Positions 8,386 to 16,851 of a stretch of 41,965 nt of DNA are shown one piece after another (position 1 is the stretch's first letter; every line of letters begins with the position of its first letter). The stretch is from a bacterium UBP6_UBA1209 (GTDB taxonomy: Bacteria > UBP6 > UBA1177), in NCBI GenBank assembly GCA_002309575.1, contig DBXP01000023.1, positions 1 to 41,965 of the forward strand, in the 5' to 3' direction. The position numbers and the translations under genes were made by a program. The notes below the pieces were generated by a model. That model had not been told where the DNA came from. It saw only the letters and a program-made list of their open reading frames with translations, and did not search any database.

Positions 8386-9408
8386 TCACACGTTGAATCT
8401 GAAGTTGATAATGTCGCCGTCACGCACAACATACTCCTTGCCCTCAAGCCGGTAGGCAGCCGCTTTTTTGCACTCTGCCTCGCTTCCGTACTTGATGAAA
8501 TCGTCAAAGTGAATGACCTCGGCACGAATAAACCCGCGCTGGATATCGGAGTGGATCTTGCCGGCTGCAAGCAGTGCCGGAGTACCGTTCTTGATCGGCC
8601 ACGCACGGACCTCGTCGCTTCCGGCTGTCAAAAACGAGATAAGTCCTAGAGAGTTGTAGGCACTTTTGATAAAGCGGACGCCTGCGCTCTCCGAAAGACC
8701 GTAATCCTTCAAAAATTCTGCCTGTTCCTCTGGAGAAAGCTCGGAAAGTTCGACTTCAAGCGGTGCGCTGACACAGAAATACGAAATATTGTCGGCTTCC
8801 AGCAGCTTTTTGAAATCGCCGGAGATCTCCTGTACACCCTCCGGCTGATTGACAAGAACAATGATCTTCTTCATCGAAAGGAAGTTGTAATTTTCAATGA
8901 GTTCGCTCTCCTCTGGAGTTACAGCCGAACCTTTCGGGAACTCGCCGTTTTCGAAAATATCGCGCAGTCTCTGAAGGACTTTGAGTTCCGGCGGATTCTT
9001 TTTTTCCTTCTGTTCACGCTCCAAACGCCTCTCGACAACAACAAAATCTGTCAGGATCAGATCCTCCTTCAGACGCTGATACTCGCCCATCGGATCCACT
9101 TTGTCTGCCGTCATCAGCGATTCGAAGTTGCGGACAGTCAGTATCAGAAGATCGCTTTTCTGGATCAGATTCTTGACCTTCGGCGCAATTGCCGACTCCT
9201 TTGCCGGAGGAACAGTGTAGTCGCTGAGAACAAATTCGCTGTAGGTTTTCTTCTTCGGAGAGTAGATCTCTGCGAGCCTGTCGATCCTCTCGTCGGGAAC
9301 CTTTATCGTTCCGACAGTCTCCTCCTTCTTGCCGCTTTCGATGCCTGTAAGTGCTTGAAAAACCGTGCTTTTGCCTGAAAATGGCAAACCAATCAATGAA
9401 GCTTTCAT
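8386..9408 (-). CDS. YchF/Obg-like P-loop NTPase (DUF933/TGS), divergent
   Basis: 340 residues against about 363 for canonical YchF. The P-loop is intact (GLPFSGKST, residues 7-15). The G4 position reads NQPE, the NxxE form tied to ATP preference in the YchF/Ola1 group. The last 90 residues match the YchF C-terminus closely: FLTAGSDEVRAW, AAGKIHSDIQRGFIRAEV, RLEGKEYVVRDGDI and the terminal FNV. The canonical switch regions are degraded: where YchF has DIAGL (G3) this protein reads SDYTV, and the switch I segment is shortened. It is probably a paralogous DUF933 protein rather than the main YchF. GGGAG lies nine bases before the ATG. It may act near translation, but hydrolysis is doubtful. Confidence 0.82.
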   Translation of the reverse strand: MKASLIGLPFSGKSTVFQALTGIESGKKEETVGTIKVPDERIDRLAEIYSPKKKTYSEFVLSDYTVPPAKESAIAPKVKNLIQKSDLLILTVRNFESLMTADKVDPMGEYQRLKEDLILTDFVVVERRLEREQKEKKNPPELKVLQRLRDIFENGEFPKGSAVTPEESELIENYNFLSMKKIIVLVNQPEGVQEISGDFKKLLEADNISYFCVSAPLEVELSELSPEEQAEFLKDYGLSESAGVRFIKSAYNSLGLISFLTAGSDEVRAWPIKNGTPALLAAGKIHSDIQRGFIRAEVIHFDDFIKYGSEAECKKAAAYRLEGKEYVVRDGDIINFRFNV

Positions 9409-9428
9409 TGTATTTGACTCCCTAATTA

Positions 9429-10142
9429 TTACCTTACAAAGTAAGATATCGTAAGAACTCTGCCCTCCTGCTTGACAGGAATAAAAGATATCTTGTCGCC
9501 GCTGTTCATGAGCATAAGCGGTGTAAACTTCTTGTTTTCTTCGTCTGTTTCATCAATTTTGTTATCTCTTTTTGCAAAAACATACTCAATGCGGAATCTG
9601 CCTGAAAGCCTGGTGAAGTCACCTGTTTTCGCCTTCTGCTGAATCTTCACAGTAATTGTCAGTCTGCCGGTTTCATGCTCAAGCTCGACCTTTTCTACGA
9701 CAGCCTGAACAAGCTCGTCCTTTGAGAATTTAGAATCATCGGCACTCTTTTTTATGAACAGCGCAGAATTTTCGTTGAGCGAGGAGCGCTTCAAATCGTC
9801 AAAACCGAGATCGACATCCTTGATATATTCAAAAAGCGTATCGATCCTGGCCTGAGGGAAAAAAAGACGTCTGCCTCTTATTTCGACATGCGAATTTTCG
9901 AACATCAAGTTGATCTTGTCGCGGATTTCACGAAGCTTTTTTCCGTCAATGTTCTTTTCGATCGAGACAAATACACCTCCGTTTTTCTCTTCCCAGGACT
10001 GTGCCAGCATCGGCAGCCACTCGGAGTCGACGCTCTTTATAACCAAAGGAAGCGCGGAGAGAGAAAAGCTCAGCGTCAAAAATATTGCAAGCGCGATGAC
10101 TTTGCTAAAGAAACTATTTGTATTTATTACGTTTTTTACCAT
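9429..10142 (-). CDS. Exported protein of unknown function
   Basis: 237 residues; family not recognised. The N-terminus has a hydrophobic segment (about 14-30, ending SLSALPLV) that looks like a signal peptide or an uncleaved anchor. There is no lipobox Cys. The rest is mixed alpha/beta with alternating charged and aliphatic residues and ends in a beta-rich segment (RVLTISYFVR). Its start overlaps the end of lgt by 29 bases, so translation is likely coupled, and it precedes the YchF-like gene by 20 bases. An envelope role is plausible but rests only on the signal and neighbours. Confidence 0.7.
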   Translation of the reverse strand: MVKNVINTNSFFSKVIALAIFLTLSFSLSALPLVIKSVDSEWLPMLAQSWEEKNGGVFVSIEKNIDGKKLREIRDKINLMFENSHVEIRGRRLFFPQARIDTLFEYIKDVDLGFDDLKRSSLNENSALFIKKSADDSKFSKDELVQAVVEKVELEHETGRLTITVKIQQKAKTGDFTRLSGRFRIEYVFAKRDNKIDETDEENKKFTPLMLMNSGDKISFIPVKQEGRVLTISYFVR

Positions 10143-11043
10143 TCTTTTGCTCTGTTGCAGATGCTGTCTCAGCAGGAAATACCGTCAATTGCGGACGTTT
10201 TTTATAAATATAGATAAATGTAAAAATCCCGAATAAAATAAACGGCATACTCAGATACTGCCCCATCGTGAGGCCCTCGTCGAGCGCCTGGTACTCCTTG
10301 ACGAATTCGATGAAAAACCTGAAAGTAAAGTAGAGCACCATAAAAATTCCGGTAAAAATACCCGGGAAATGGAGGTTTTTACGCTTCAGGATCTCCGAAA
10401 CGACCAGCATTATTATGAGAATAGTAAGTCCGCCGATCGCCTCATAAATCTGCGAAGGATGACGTACCGGCCAGTACTGGATCAGGCACTCCATCTTCGA
10501 AATGTCACAGAAGCCTGACGCCGCGTTGCGGGCAAGAGCCAGATCGTCAGGGAATCTCAGGAACTTGAAACCCCACGGAACAGTGGTGATCCTGCCGACG
10601 ATCTCGCTGTTGAAGAGGTTTCCGACTCTTACAAGCGTGGCTCCGACAGCAGCCGCAAAGACAACTCCGTCGCCGAGCTCGTAAAATTTCATCCTGTATC
10701 TTTTCACAAAGATCCCGACAACTGCGATAATCCCGATCGTAGCTCCGTGGCTTGCTACTCCGCCCTTGTAAACCTTCAATATCTCCAGAGGGTGGCTAAG
10801 GTAGTATCCAGGTTCGTAGAAGAGGCAGTGGACAAGTCTAGCTCCGACTACGAGTCCAACGACGACCCACAGCAAAAAGTCATCAACGATCTTGTCCGGA
10901 AAGCCGTAAATCCGCCACTGACGACGGGTAAGATAGAAACCTATCAGAACTGTCGCGGCAAACAGGATGCCGTAGTAACGAAGCTGCAGCGGACCGATCA
11001 GAGCGATCAGCGGATCCGGATTCCAAATTATACCATTTCCCAT
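10114..11043 (-). CDS. lgt: Prolipoprotein diacylglyceryl transferase
   Basis: 309 residues, integral inner-membrane enzyme. It transfers diacylglycerol from phosphatidylglycerol to the lipobox Cys of prolipoproteins, the first step of lipoprotein maturation. Family motifs visible are GGVASHGATIG, RVGNLFNSEIVG (the Lgt signature region) and HPSQIYEA, followed by the C-terminal FRFFIEFVKEYQ helix. About seven hydrophobic helices can be traced. It sits between a lipoprotein gene and an exported-protein gene, which suits an envelope-biogenesis operon. Several lipobox proteins elsewhere in this window are probable substrates. Confidence 0.96.
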   Translation of the reverse strand: MGNGIIWNPDPLIALIGPLQLRYYGILFAATVLIGFYLTRRQWRIYGFPDKIVDDFLLWVVVGLVVGARLVHCLFYEPGYYLSHPLEILKVYKGGVASHGATIGIIAVVGIFVKRYRMKFYELGDGVVFAAAVGATLVRVGNLFNSEIVGRITTVPWGFKFLRFPDDLALARNAASGFCDISKMECLIQYWPVRHPSQIYEAIGGLTILIIMLVVSEILKRKNLHFPGIFTGIFMVLYFTFRFFIEFVKEYQALDEGLTMGQYLSMPFILFGIFTFIYIYKKRPQLTVFPAETASATEQKNGKKRNKYK

Positions 11044-11055
11044 TTTAAACTCAGT

Positions 11056-12201
11056 TTAGTTGAAAGGTTCGACGTTAAAAAGAAGCTGCGCTTTGATTTT
11101 TGCATTTAAAACTCCTTTGGGAGCAAATGCCTGCGGATAGAAGATGTAGTAACTCTTCAGACCGAGCTGGAAATCAAGGTGTTTGATCGATTTCTGAAGC
11201 AGATCCTTTCCGTCGTATGTATAGAGAAGATCCATGACCTGACCGTTTTCAAGCGAAGTCGTGTGGAAAACACCGATAAAGTATTTTGCCTTTATTTCGG
11301 GATCTTCACTGTAATAATCCTCCTTCTTTCCGTCGACATCGACTCCGGCATAGGAACAGTTCTGTTTTGCTTCGTCTCCGGTAGAGGTGCACGGAGAGCC
11401 GTCGTTGTTGAAAAGCGCGATCGGCTGAGCGTAGAGCTCGGCACGGAGGATGAAGGCATCGCTGACTTCAGCGTCGACCTGGCTGTCGATCGTGAAAGAG
11501 ATGTTGTTCAAAGTAGCAGAATAGATCTTGTCGAGATAACCTTTGTACTTTTTAAGCTCTTTCTGCTCGCCCATCATGATTTTGATCGCATCGTTGTCAT
11601 AGCGTACCTCGATCGAAAGACACGAGCTGCGGAATTCATCGTAGGAGCTCTCCTCGTAATATCCGCTCTTCTCGAACTCGGCAAGCGACATCGAGCATCT
11701 TTTGATTTCAGCCTGCTGTTCAGCTTCATCCTTCTTGCAGAAATCGGCGATGTTGTTGATATCGAGCCTTACACCAGTCTCGAATGTGGAAAAATCGCCC
11801 TCTTTGGGAACGAAATCGCATATCGAATATGTGTAGTCAAGCGAGTCGCTGATGAACATTCCGTTTTCAGCGGCGATCTCGAAACTCAGGGTCTTGACGA
11901 TCCTCTCTCCTTTGAGAAGCTCCAGGATCTCGTCGCTGGTAAACTCAGGATATCCGGTGATCGCAGCTCCTTCCTGAACAAGCTTGTCGGCAACCTTCCT
12001 GACCTCTTTATTGAAGATATTGTCCATCGCCCGCATTCCTGAATCGATGTTGATGGAATAGGTCGAAGGACTAGCTTCGCTATCCTTGTCGAACGGATAA
12101 TCGATGGCAATAGGAATCAGCATGAACTCAGAACATGAAACAAGTGTGGCCAATGCAAAAAGCAAGAGTGCCGACTTGATGATTTTGTCAGTGATTTTCA
12201 T
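11056..12201 (-). CDS. Lipoprotein of unknown function
   Basis: 381 residues from the chosen start; family not recognised. The N-terminus MKITDKIIKSALLLFALA, then TLVSC, is a good lipoprotein signal with the modified Cys near residue 23. The mature protein is acidic and has several further Cys. I prefer the ATG at 12201 to the ATG at 12213 because GGAG at 12208-12211 lies six bases before it and it gives a normal signal-peptide length. It overlaps the end of prfB by 14 bases and precedes lgt, which makes its processing enzyme. Function cannot be inferred. Confidence 0.78.
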   Translation of the reverse strand: MKITDKIIKSALLLFALATLVSCSEFMLIPIAIDYPFDKDSEASPSTYSINIDSGMRAMDNIFNKEVRKVADKLVQEGAAITGYPEFTSDEILELLKGERIVKTLSFEIAAENGMFISDSLDYTYSICDFVPKEGDFSTFETGVRLDINNIADFCKKDEAEQQAEIKRCSMSLAEFEKSGYYEESSYDEFRSSCLSIEVRYDNDAIKIMMGEQKELKKYKGYLDKIYSATLNNISFTIDSQVDAEVSDAFILRAELYAQPIALFNNDGSPCTSTGDEAKQNCSYAGVDVDGKKEDYYSEDPEIKAKYFIGVFHTTSLENGQVMDLLYTYDGKDLLQKSIKHLDFQLGLKSYYIFYPQAFAPKGVLNAKIKAQLLFNVEPFN

Positions 12202-13330
12202 TTTGATCTCCATTTTTTAACAGATAGTTCTCTATAAATTCATCTAAAATTGCTTCACCGTTTAAAACAGCATCCGTGTTTCCGGTCTCGAAATCAGTGC
12301 GGTGATCCTTGACCATTTTGTAGGGCGCCAGAACATAGCTGCGGATCTGGCTGCCGAAATCGATCCCCATCTTCTGCTTCTCAGCCTCGGAAGACTCCTC
12401 GCGCTTTTTCTGAAGCTCAAGTTCGTAAAGCTTCGATTTAAGGATCTTCATCGCCGTAGCCCTGTTCATGTGCTGGCTCCTGTCGTTCTGGCACTGGACA
12501 ACGATACCGGTCGGAAGGTGTGTGATGCGGATTGCCGAATCCGTCTTGTTTACGTGCTGGCCACCTGCGCCGCCGGATCTGTAAGTATCTATCTTCAGAT
12601 CTTTTTCATCGATCTCTATCTCGATCGAATCATCGATTTCCGGTGTAACAAAGACACTCGCAAATGACGTGTGGCGCCTCTTGTTGGCATCGAACGGGCT
12701 GATCCTGACAAGTCTGTGGACCCCCGTTTCAGCCTTAAGATAGCCGTATGCAAAGTCTCCTGACGCAATGAATGTTACATTTTTTATCGCCGTTGCGTCA
12801 TCGCCTGTGACCTTGTCAACGACCTCGACAGAGTAACCGCGCCTCTCGCACCAGCGGGTGTACATCCGCCAGAGCATTACCGCCCAGTCCTGCGACTCGC
12901 GCCCGCCGGCACCGGCATTAATGCTGATGATGGCGTTGAGAGGATCGGTCTTGCCGCCGAGCATTTTGCGGAACTCCATCTCGTTGAGGATCTTGTCGAT
13001 CTCGCTTAAAAGTTTTTCGGCCTCTGCCGCCAGAGAGTCATCACTCTCAGAATCAGCAAGTGACTCCAGAAGTTCGTCCGCAGCCGCAAGCTCGTCGATC
13101 TTTTCCTCGAGTCCGCCGAAAAGCGAAATATCATTTTCAAGAAGACGTTTTTCCTTATTCAGGTTTGCCATTTTTGCAGTATCCGACCAGAGTTCCGGCG
13201 AATTGACCTGGGCATTGAGCTCTTCAAGCCTCGACCTCTTTTCAACAATGGAAAACGAGCGCCGAAGAAGCTCCGACCTCTCTTTCAATTCTAAAAGTTT
13301 AGAGTGAATTTCCTTTGAACTTACAGGCAC
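12188..13330 (-). CDS. prfB: Peptide chain release factor 2
   Basis: 380 residues. It ends translation at UGA and UAA. The anticodon-like SPF tripeptide (VRISPFDANKRRHTSF) marks RF2 rather than RF1, and the GGQ catalytic loop is in SGGAGGQHVNKTDSA. The reading frame is continuous from MPVSSKEIHSKLLELKERSELLRR onward. There is therefore no in-frame UGA near codon 25, and the common RF2 autoregulatory +1 frameshift is absent. The start is GTG at 13330, directly after the parvulin-gene stop, with a strong GGGAGAGG just upstream. Confidence 0.96.
   Translation of the reverse strand: MPVSSKEIHSKLLELKERSELLRRSFSIVEKRSRLEELNAQVNSPELWSDTAKMANLNKEKRLLENDISLFGGLEEKIDELAAADELLESLADSESDDSLAAEAEKLLSEIDKILNEMEFRKMLGGKTDPLNAIISINAGAGGRESQDWAVMLWRMYTRWCERRGYSVEVVDKVTGDDATAIKNVTFIASGDFAYGYLKAETGVHRLVRISPFDANKRRHTSFASVFVTPEIDDSIEIEIDEKDLKIDTYRSGGAGGQHVNKTDSAIRITHLPTGIVVQCQNDRSQHMNRATAMKILKSKLYELELQKKREESSEAEKQKMGIDFGSQIRSYVLAPYKMVKDHRTDFETGNTDAVLNGEAILDEFIENYLLKNGDQNENH
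12208..12211 (-). promoter_or_regulatory. Ribosome-binding site that decides the lipoprotein start
   Basis: GGAG on the minus strand, six bases before the ATG at 12201. It overlaps the alternative upstream ATG at 12213, which has no comparable site. It is embedded in the last codons of prfB, which implies translational coupling. Confidence 0.6.
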
Positions 13331-14167
13331 TTACCTCTCCCAATTCAAATTATTCACGTTTATTTTTGCACCGTATTCGGACATCATGCCGTTTTGGTAT
13401 TCATCCCACTTTTCTCCGCCACGCCGGGCAATAAGCTCCTCGACGATCAGCGGTCCCGCGAGATTCAGGCTCAGATGTCTTTTGTAGGCAAAACCCGCTA
13501 TTTCGATTATCGTGTAAAAGTTATCACTGTCAAGGTAGGGACCAAGTATTTCTCCCGGCAGACCGGCCATCACATCAGCCTTCCACGGCTCGTGCATCAC
13601 ATCGGGACTGAAGAGCTCCCATTCGCCGTTGTCACGCGCAAGTCTGTCGACCTCGGAAAACCTCGCCGACATCATACGGATGCTGTTTCCCTCTTCACGC
13701 AGCTGGGCAGCAAGTTCATCCGCCCGTTTTTTGCTTGAAACCTTGACGGCATAAAGCCTGTAGAGCTTGTCGCGCAAAAACTTGTCCTTGTTGTCGACAT
13801 AGTAGGAACGGATCGCCTCGTCATCGATCTTGTAGAGCTCCTCCTTCAGCTTTTTTTCCATATATTCGACAACAGTCTTGCGCTTGTAGTTTTCAATTTT
13901 CTGCCATATTTCCGGGATGTTGTCGACACCCTCGTTTTTTCCTTTGTCGTACAGCAGCTGACCTGTCAGCTCGATAAAAAGGTAATTTTTGCGCATCTCG
14001 AGAGAGTCTGGAAGGTTGTTCTGCCTGAGCCAGAGATTGTATTTCAGCTTGAAATCGGGCACCGATACGACCTCGCCTTTAAAAATATAGACAACATCGT
14101 CCTTTTTTATCTCGTTGCATGAAAGAGATAAAACAAGAATAAAAATGGTGCACCAGAATCTGTACAT
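13331..14167 (-). CDS. Parvulin-type peptidyl-prolyl isomerase lipoprotein
   Basis: 278 residues. The N-terminal signal MYRFWCTIFILVLSLSC ends in a lipobox (LSLSC), so the protein is probably membrane-anchored on the periplasmic side. A helical SurA/PrsA-like region (about 25-120) is followed by a parvulin domain (about 120-225) with FSEVDRLARDNGEWELF and the GEILGPYLDSDNFYTIIEI segment typical of PpiC domains. Such proteins assist folding of exported proteins by proline isomerisation. It lies 9 bases after thiS and directly abuts prfB. Catalytic activity is likely but the domain is divergent, so it could be mainly a chaperone. Confidence 0.82.
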   Translation of the reverse strand: MYRFWCTIFILVLSLSCNEIKKDDVVYIFKGEVVSVPDFKLKYNLWLRQNNLPDSLEMRKNYLFIELTGQLLYDKGKNEGVDNIPEIWQKIENYKRKTVVEYMEKKLKEELYKIDDEAIRSYYVDNKDKFLRDKLYRLYAVKVSSKKRADELAAQLREEGNSIRMMSARFSEVDRLARDNGEWELFSPDVMHEPWKADVMAGLPGEILGPYLDSDNFYTIIEIAGFAYKRHLSLNLAGPLIVEELIARRGGEKWDEYQNGMMSEYGAKINVNNLNWER

Positions 14168-14176
14168 TCAGCCGAC

Positions 14177-14377
14177 CTAACCGCCGTTTACCGGAGAAAA
14201 AATATCGACCGAATCGCCGTCGGCTACCGGTTCGTTTTCGCGCTCGGAACGCGGTACGATCCTGCCGTTTTTTACGACTGCGACCCGCTCCGGTTTAACA
14301 TCCAAAACCGAAAGAAGAGCGCCGAGAGTCGCAACATCGAGCTCTTTTTCATCGCCGTTTACCTTGATTTTAACCAT
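14177..14377 (-). CDS. thiS: ThiS-type sulfur carrier protein
   Basis: 66 residues, a ubiquitin-fold protein ending in the required Gly-Gly (IFSPVNGG), the site of adenylation and thiocarboxylation. The VAVVKNGRIVPRSE and VADGDSVDIFSPV segments match ThiS, which delivers sulfur for the thiazole of thiamine. MoaD is less likely given the NGRIVPR stretch. It starts one base after the pheT stop, with GGAG six bases before the ATG inside pheT. No thiF, thiG or other thiamine gene is in the window, so it could serve another sulfur-transfer route. Confidence 0.85.
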   Translation of the reverse strand: MVKIKVNGDEKELDVATLGALLSVLDVKPERVAVVKNGRIVPRSERENEPVADGDSVDIFSPVNGG

Positions 14378-14378
14378 T

Positions 14379-16763
14379 TCAGTCTCCGCTTATTTTGTAT
14401 CCAGCCTTTCTGACCGCACCGAAGACAAGCTGCTGGACAGCCTTCATTTCATCGCTCGTCAAAGTTCTGTCATGTGCGTTCAAAACAACTCTGAAGGTGA
14501 CGCTGATAAAGCCCTCTGGAATCGGTGTCCCTTTGAAGCGGTCAACGACCTTCGTCTCCATGAATATCTTTGGATCGACAGCTTTCTTAATAATTCCGAG
14601 AAGTTGAGCGACTTCTGTCTTCTCCGGGATAATCGCTGTAACATCAAATCCCGTTGAGGGGAACTTGAGAAGCGGAGTGAACTTCACGCCCTTTTCCGGC
14701 TGAGCAAAGAGAAGTTCCTGCTCGAACTCCATGTAGACGACAGGAGTGTGGATATCGCATTTTTTAAGGACTGCAGGGTGGACCTCGCCGAAGATACCGA
14801 CGACATCCTTGCCGATAAGCATCGCCGCCGATTTGTTCGGGTGAAGTATCTCCTCTCCGCAGAGAGTGTTGTCCTTAAGCCTTTCGAAGCGCGGCTGCGG
14901 AGTCGCAAGCTCCTTTGCTATCGAAACAGCAATTTCTTTAGCAAAATCAAAAGTTTCACGTCTTCCTACAGCAATGATCCCCAACCTCTTCTTCTCTCCG
15001 TCGGCAGAGAAGACCCTGCCGAATTCAAAAAGGGTGAACTGTTTGAAATTCTTAATATTTTCATGGACATTACGGATCAAGCCCTGGAAAAGCGAATATC
15101 TCAGATAGGGCGTGTCTCTGTCGGCGACAGTCTCAACAAGCTTCTCCTTCGGGAAGGGGACCGTGTCAAGGTCGTCGTTGCCGTAGAAAATGTAGTTCAT
15201 GACTTCGTTTGCCGAGAAGCCCTTTACCATCAAGTCTCTGATCTTACGGGACTTTTCAAGGTCGATATTCCGTGCCGGACGAATCATTCCGAAGTTCGGG
15301 TTTTCAGGTTTGATGTTGTTGAAACCGTAAAGTCTGCCGACCTCTTCCACGATATCCTCTGCAATCGAGACATCCTTGCTTCTTCTGTGCACCGGAACTT
15401 CGATCGTGAGTTTTCCGCCTTCGTTCTTGATGCCGAAATCGAGGTAGGTAAGCATCGAAACGATTTTTTCGTCGCTGAGATCTGCAGCGGGAATGCCGAG
15501 AAGCGAACGGATCCTGTCAGTTGTGATGACGATGTTTCCTTTGAAGCCGTAGCCCTCGCTGTTGTCTGCCGTTGCAAGTTCTGATGTGACGATCGCGCCC
15601 GGAATTATCTCTTTGATGAGAGTGACTGTCCTCTCCATCGCAAGGTAGCAGTTCTCGACCCAGAGCGATTTTTCGTATCTGTTGACCGCATCGGTCCTGA
15701 GGTCGAGCCTGTTGGCTGTCCTTCTGACACTTGCCGGAGCAAAGAGCGCCGATTCGATGAAAATTTCAGTCGTATCATCCTTGATTTCGCTGTTGAGACC
15801 GCCCATGACGCCTGCGATCGCAAGACTTCTCGACTCGTCGGCGATCACGGCATCCGTTGACTTCAAAACACGCGAAACGTTATCCAGAGTTACAAACGGT
15901 TCGCCCTCGAAGGCGTCGCGGATCACGATTTTGTTGCCGGTGATATCACGTCTGTCGAAGGTATGGAGCGGATGACCGACTTCGTACATGACATAGTTCG
16001 AAATATCGACGATGTTGTTGATCGGCCGCAAACCGACATTTTCAAGCCTTTTGCGCATCCACTCGGGAGACGGAGCGGTCTTAAGATTGCTGACCTTAAG
16101 TCCGAGATAGTGCAGGCAGCGCGGAGTCTTAATCTCGATCTCAAACTTTTCATCGACCTTGTCCGCCTTGATCCCGTGATAGGTCAGCTCGCGTTTCCAC
16201 GGAAGCTCGAAAATTGCGCGAAGCTCCCTTGCAATACCGTAATGACCCCAGAGATCAGGTCTGTGGTTGATGGTTTTGTTCTCGATTTCGATGACAAAAT
16301 CCTGACGGTCGAAAATCTCTCCAAGCTTTACGCCGATCTTTGTGTCCGCCGGAAGAACCATGATCCCGGCATGGTCGTCGCTGAGTCCGAGCTCATCCTC
16401 GGCACAGATCATTCCGCAGCTCTCGACACCTCTGATTTTTGCAGGCTTTATCTCAAAATTACCAGGCAAAACCGTTCCGAGCGGAGCAAATGCTACGATC
16501 TGACCCTCTGCGATGTTAGGCGCACCGCAGACGACCGTCTGTTCGCCCTTTCCGTCAAAAATCGTCGCAAGGTGCAGGTGGTCGGAATTCGGATGTTCGA
16601 CAACTTTAACGACCTTGGCAGTCACAACCTGATTAAAATGAGGAAAAACTTTAACAAAATCCTCAACTTCTGCAGATTTCATCGTCAGCTGGCGAGCGAC
16701 CTCCTCAGGTTCGATATTCGAAAGATCAACGTAATCATTAAGCCAATCTAAAGACAGTTTCAT
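14379..16763 (-). CDS. pheT: Phenylalanyl-tRNA synthetase beta subunit
   Basis: 794 residues, the non-catalytic chain of the alpha2-beta2 enzyme that charges tRNA-Phe and edits mischarged tyrosine. Domains in order are the N-terminal helix (MKLSLDWLNDYVDLS), an EMAP/OB tRNA-binding domain (about 40-150, with VEHPNSDHLHLATI), the B3/B4 editing domain (about 200-375, with NRPDLWGHYGIARE before it), B5, the synthetase-like core and the C-terminal ferredoxin-fold anticodon-binding domain (about 700-794). AGGGGG lies five bases before the ATG. The usual partner pheS is not upstream; the preceding gene is a phosphatase. pheT appears to head a ten-gene operon. Confidence 0.97.
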   Translation of the reverse strand: MKLSLDWLNDYVDLSNIEPEEVARQLTMKSAEVEDFVKVFPHFNQVVTAKVVKVVEHPNSDHLHLATIFDGKGEQTVVCGAPNIAEGQIVAFAPLGTVLPGNFEIKPAKIRGVESCGMICAEDELGLSDDHAGIMVLPADTKIGVKLGEIFDRQDFVIEIENKTINHRPDLWGHYGIARELRAIFELPWKRELTYHGIKADKVDEKFEIEIKTPRCLHYLGLKVSNLKTAPSPEWMRKRLENVGLRPINNIVDISNYVMYEVGHPLHTFDRRDITGNKIVIRDAFEGEPFVTLDNVSRVLKSTDAVIADESRSLAIAGVMGGLNSEIKDDTTEIFIESALFAPASVRRTANRLDLRTDAVNRYEKSLWVENCYLAMERTVTLIKEIIPGAIVTSELATADNSEGYGFKGNIVITTDRIRSLLGIPAADLSDEKIVSMLTYLDFGIKNEGGKLTIEVPVHRRSKDVSIAEDIVEEVGRLYGFNNIKPENPNFGMIRPARNIDLEKSRKIRDLMVKGFSANEVMNYIFYGNDDLDTVPFPKEKLVETVADRDTPYLRYSLFQGLIRNVHENIKNFKQFTLFEFGRVFSADGEKKRLGIIAVGRRETFDFAKEIAVSIAKELATPQPRFERLKDNTLCGEEILHPNKSAAMLIGKDVVGIFGEVHPAVLKKCDIHTPVVYMEFEQELLFAQPEKGVKFTPLLKFPSTGFDVTAIIPEKTEVAQLLGIIKKAVDPKIFMETKVVDRFKGTPIPEGFISVTFRVVLNAHDRTLTSDEMKAVQQLVFGAVRKAGYKISGD

Positions 16764-16800
16764 AAAATCCCCCTATTAATGTTTTACACAAAATTGTATT

Positions 16801-16828
16801 GTTATAGTCAACCGGCTTTGAAATGCAA
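16801..16828 (-). promoter_or_regulatory. Candidate sigma70-type promoter of the pheT operon
   Basis: On the minus strand, TTGCAT (16823-16828) and TATAAC (16801-16806) are separated by 16 bases, about 40 bases before the pheT ATG. The -10 element matches 5 of 6 consensus bases and the -35 element only 3. An overlapping alternative is TTGACT (16806-16811), 17 bases, TGTAAA (16783-16788). Confidence 0.45.
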
Positions 16829-16851
16829 AAAGAGAACGAAAAAAAACGCAC

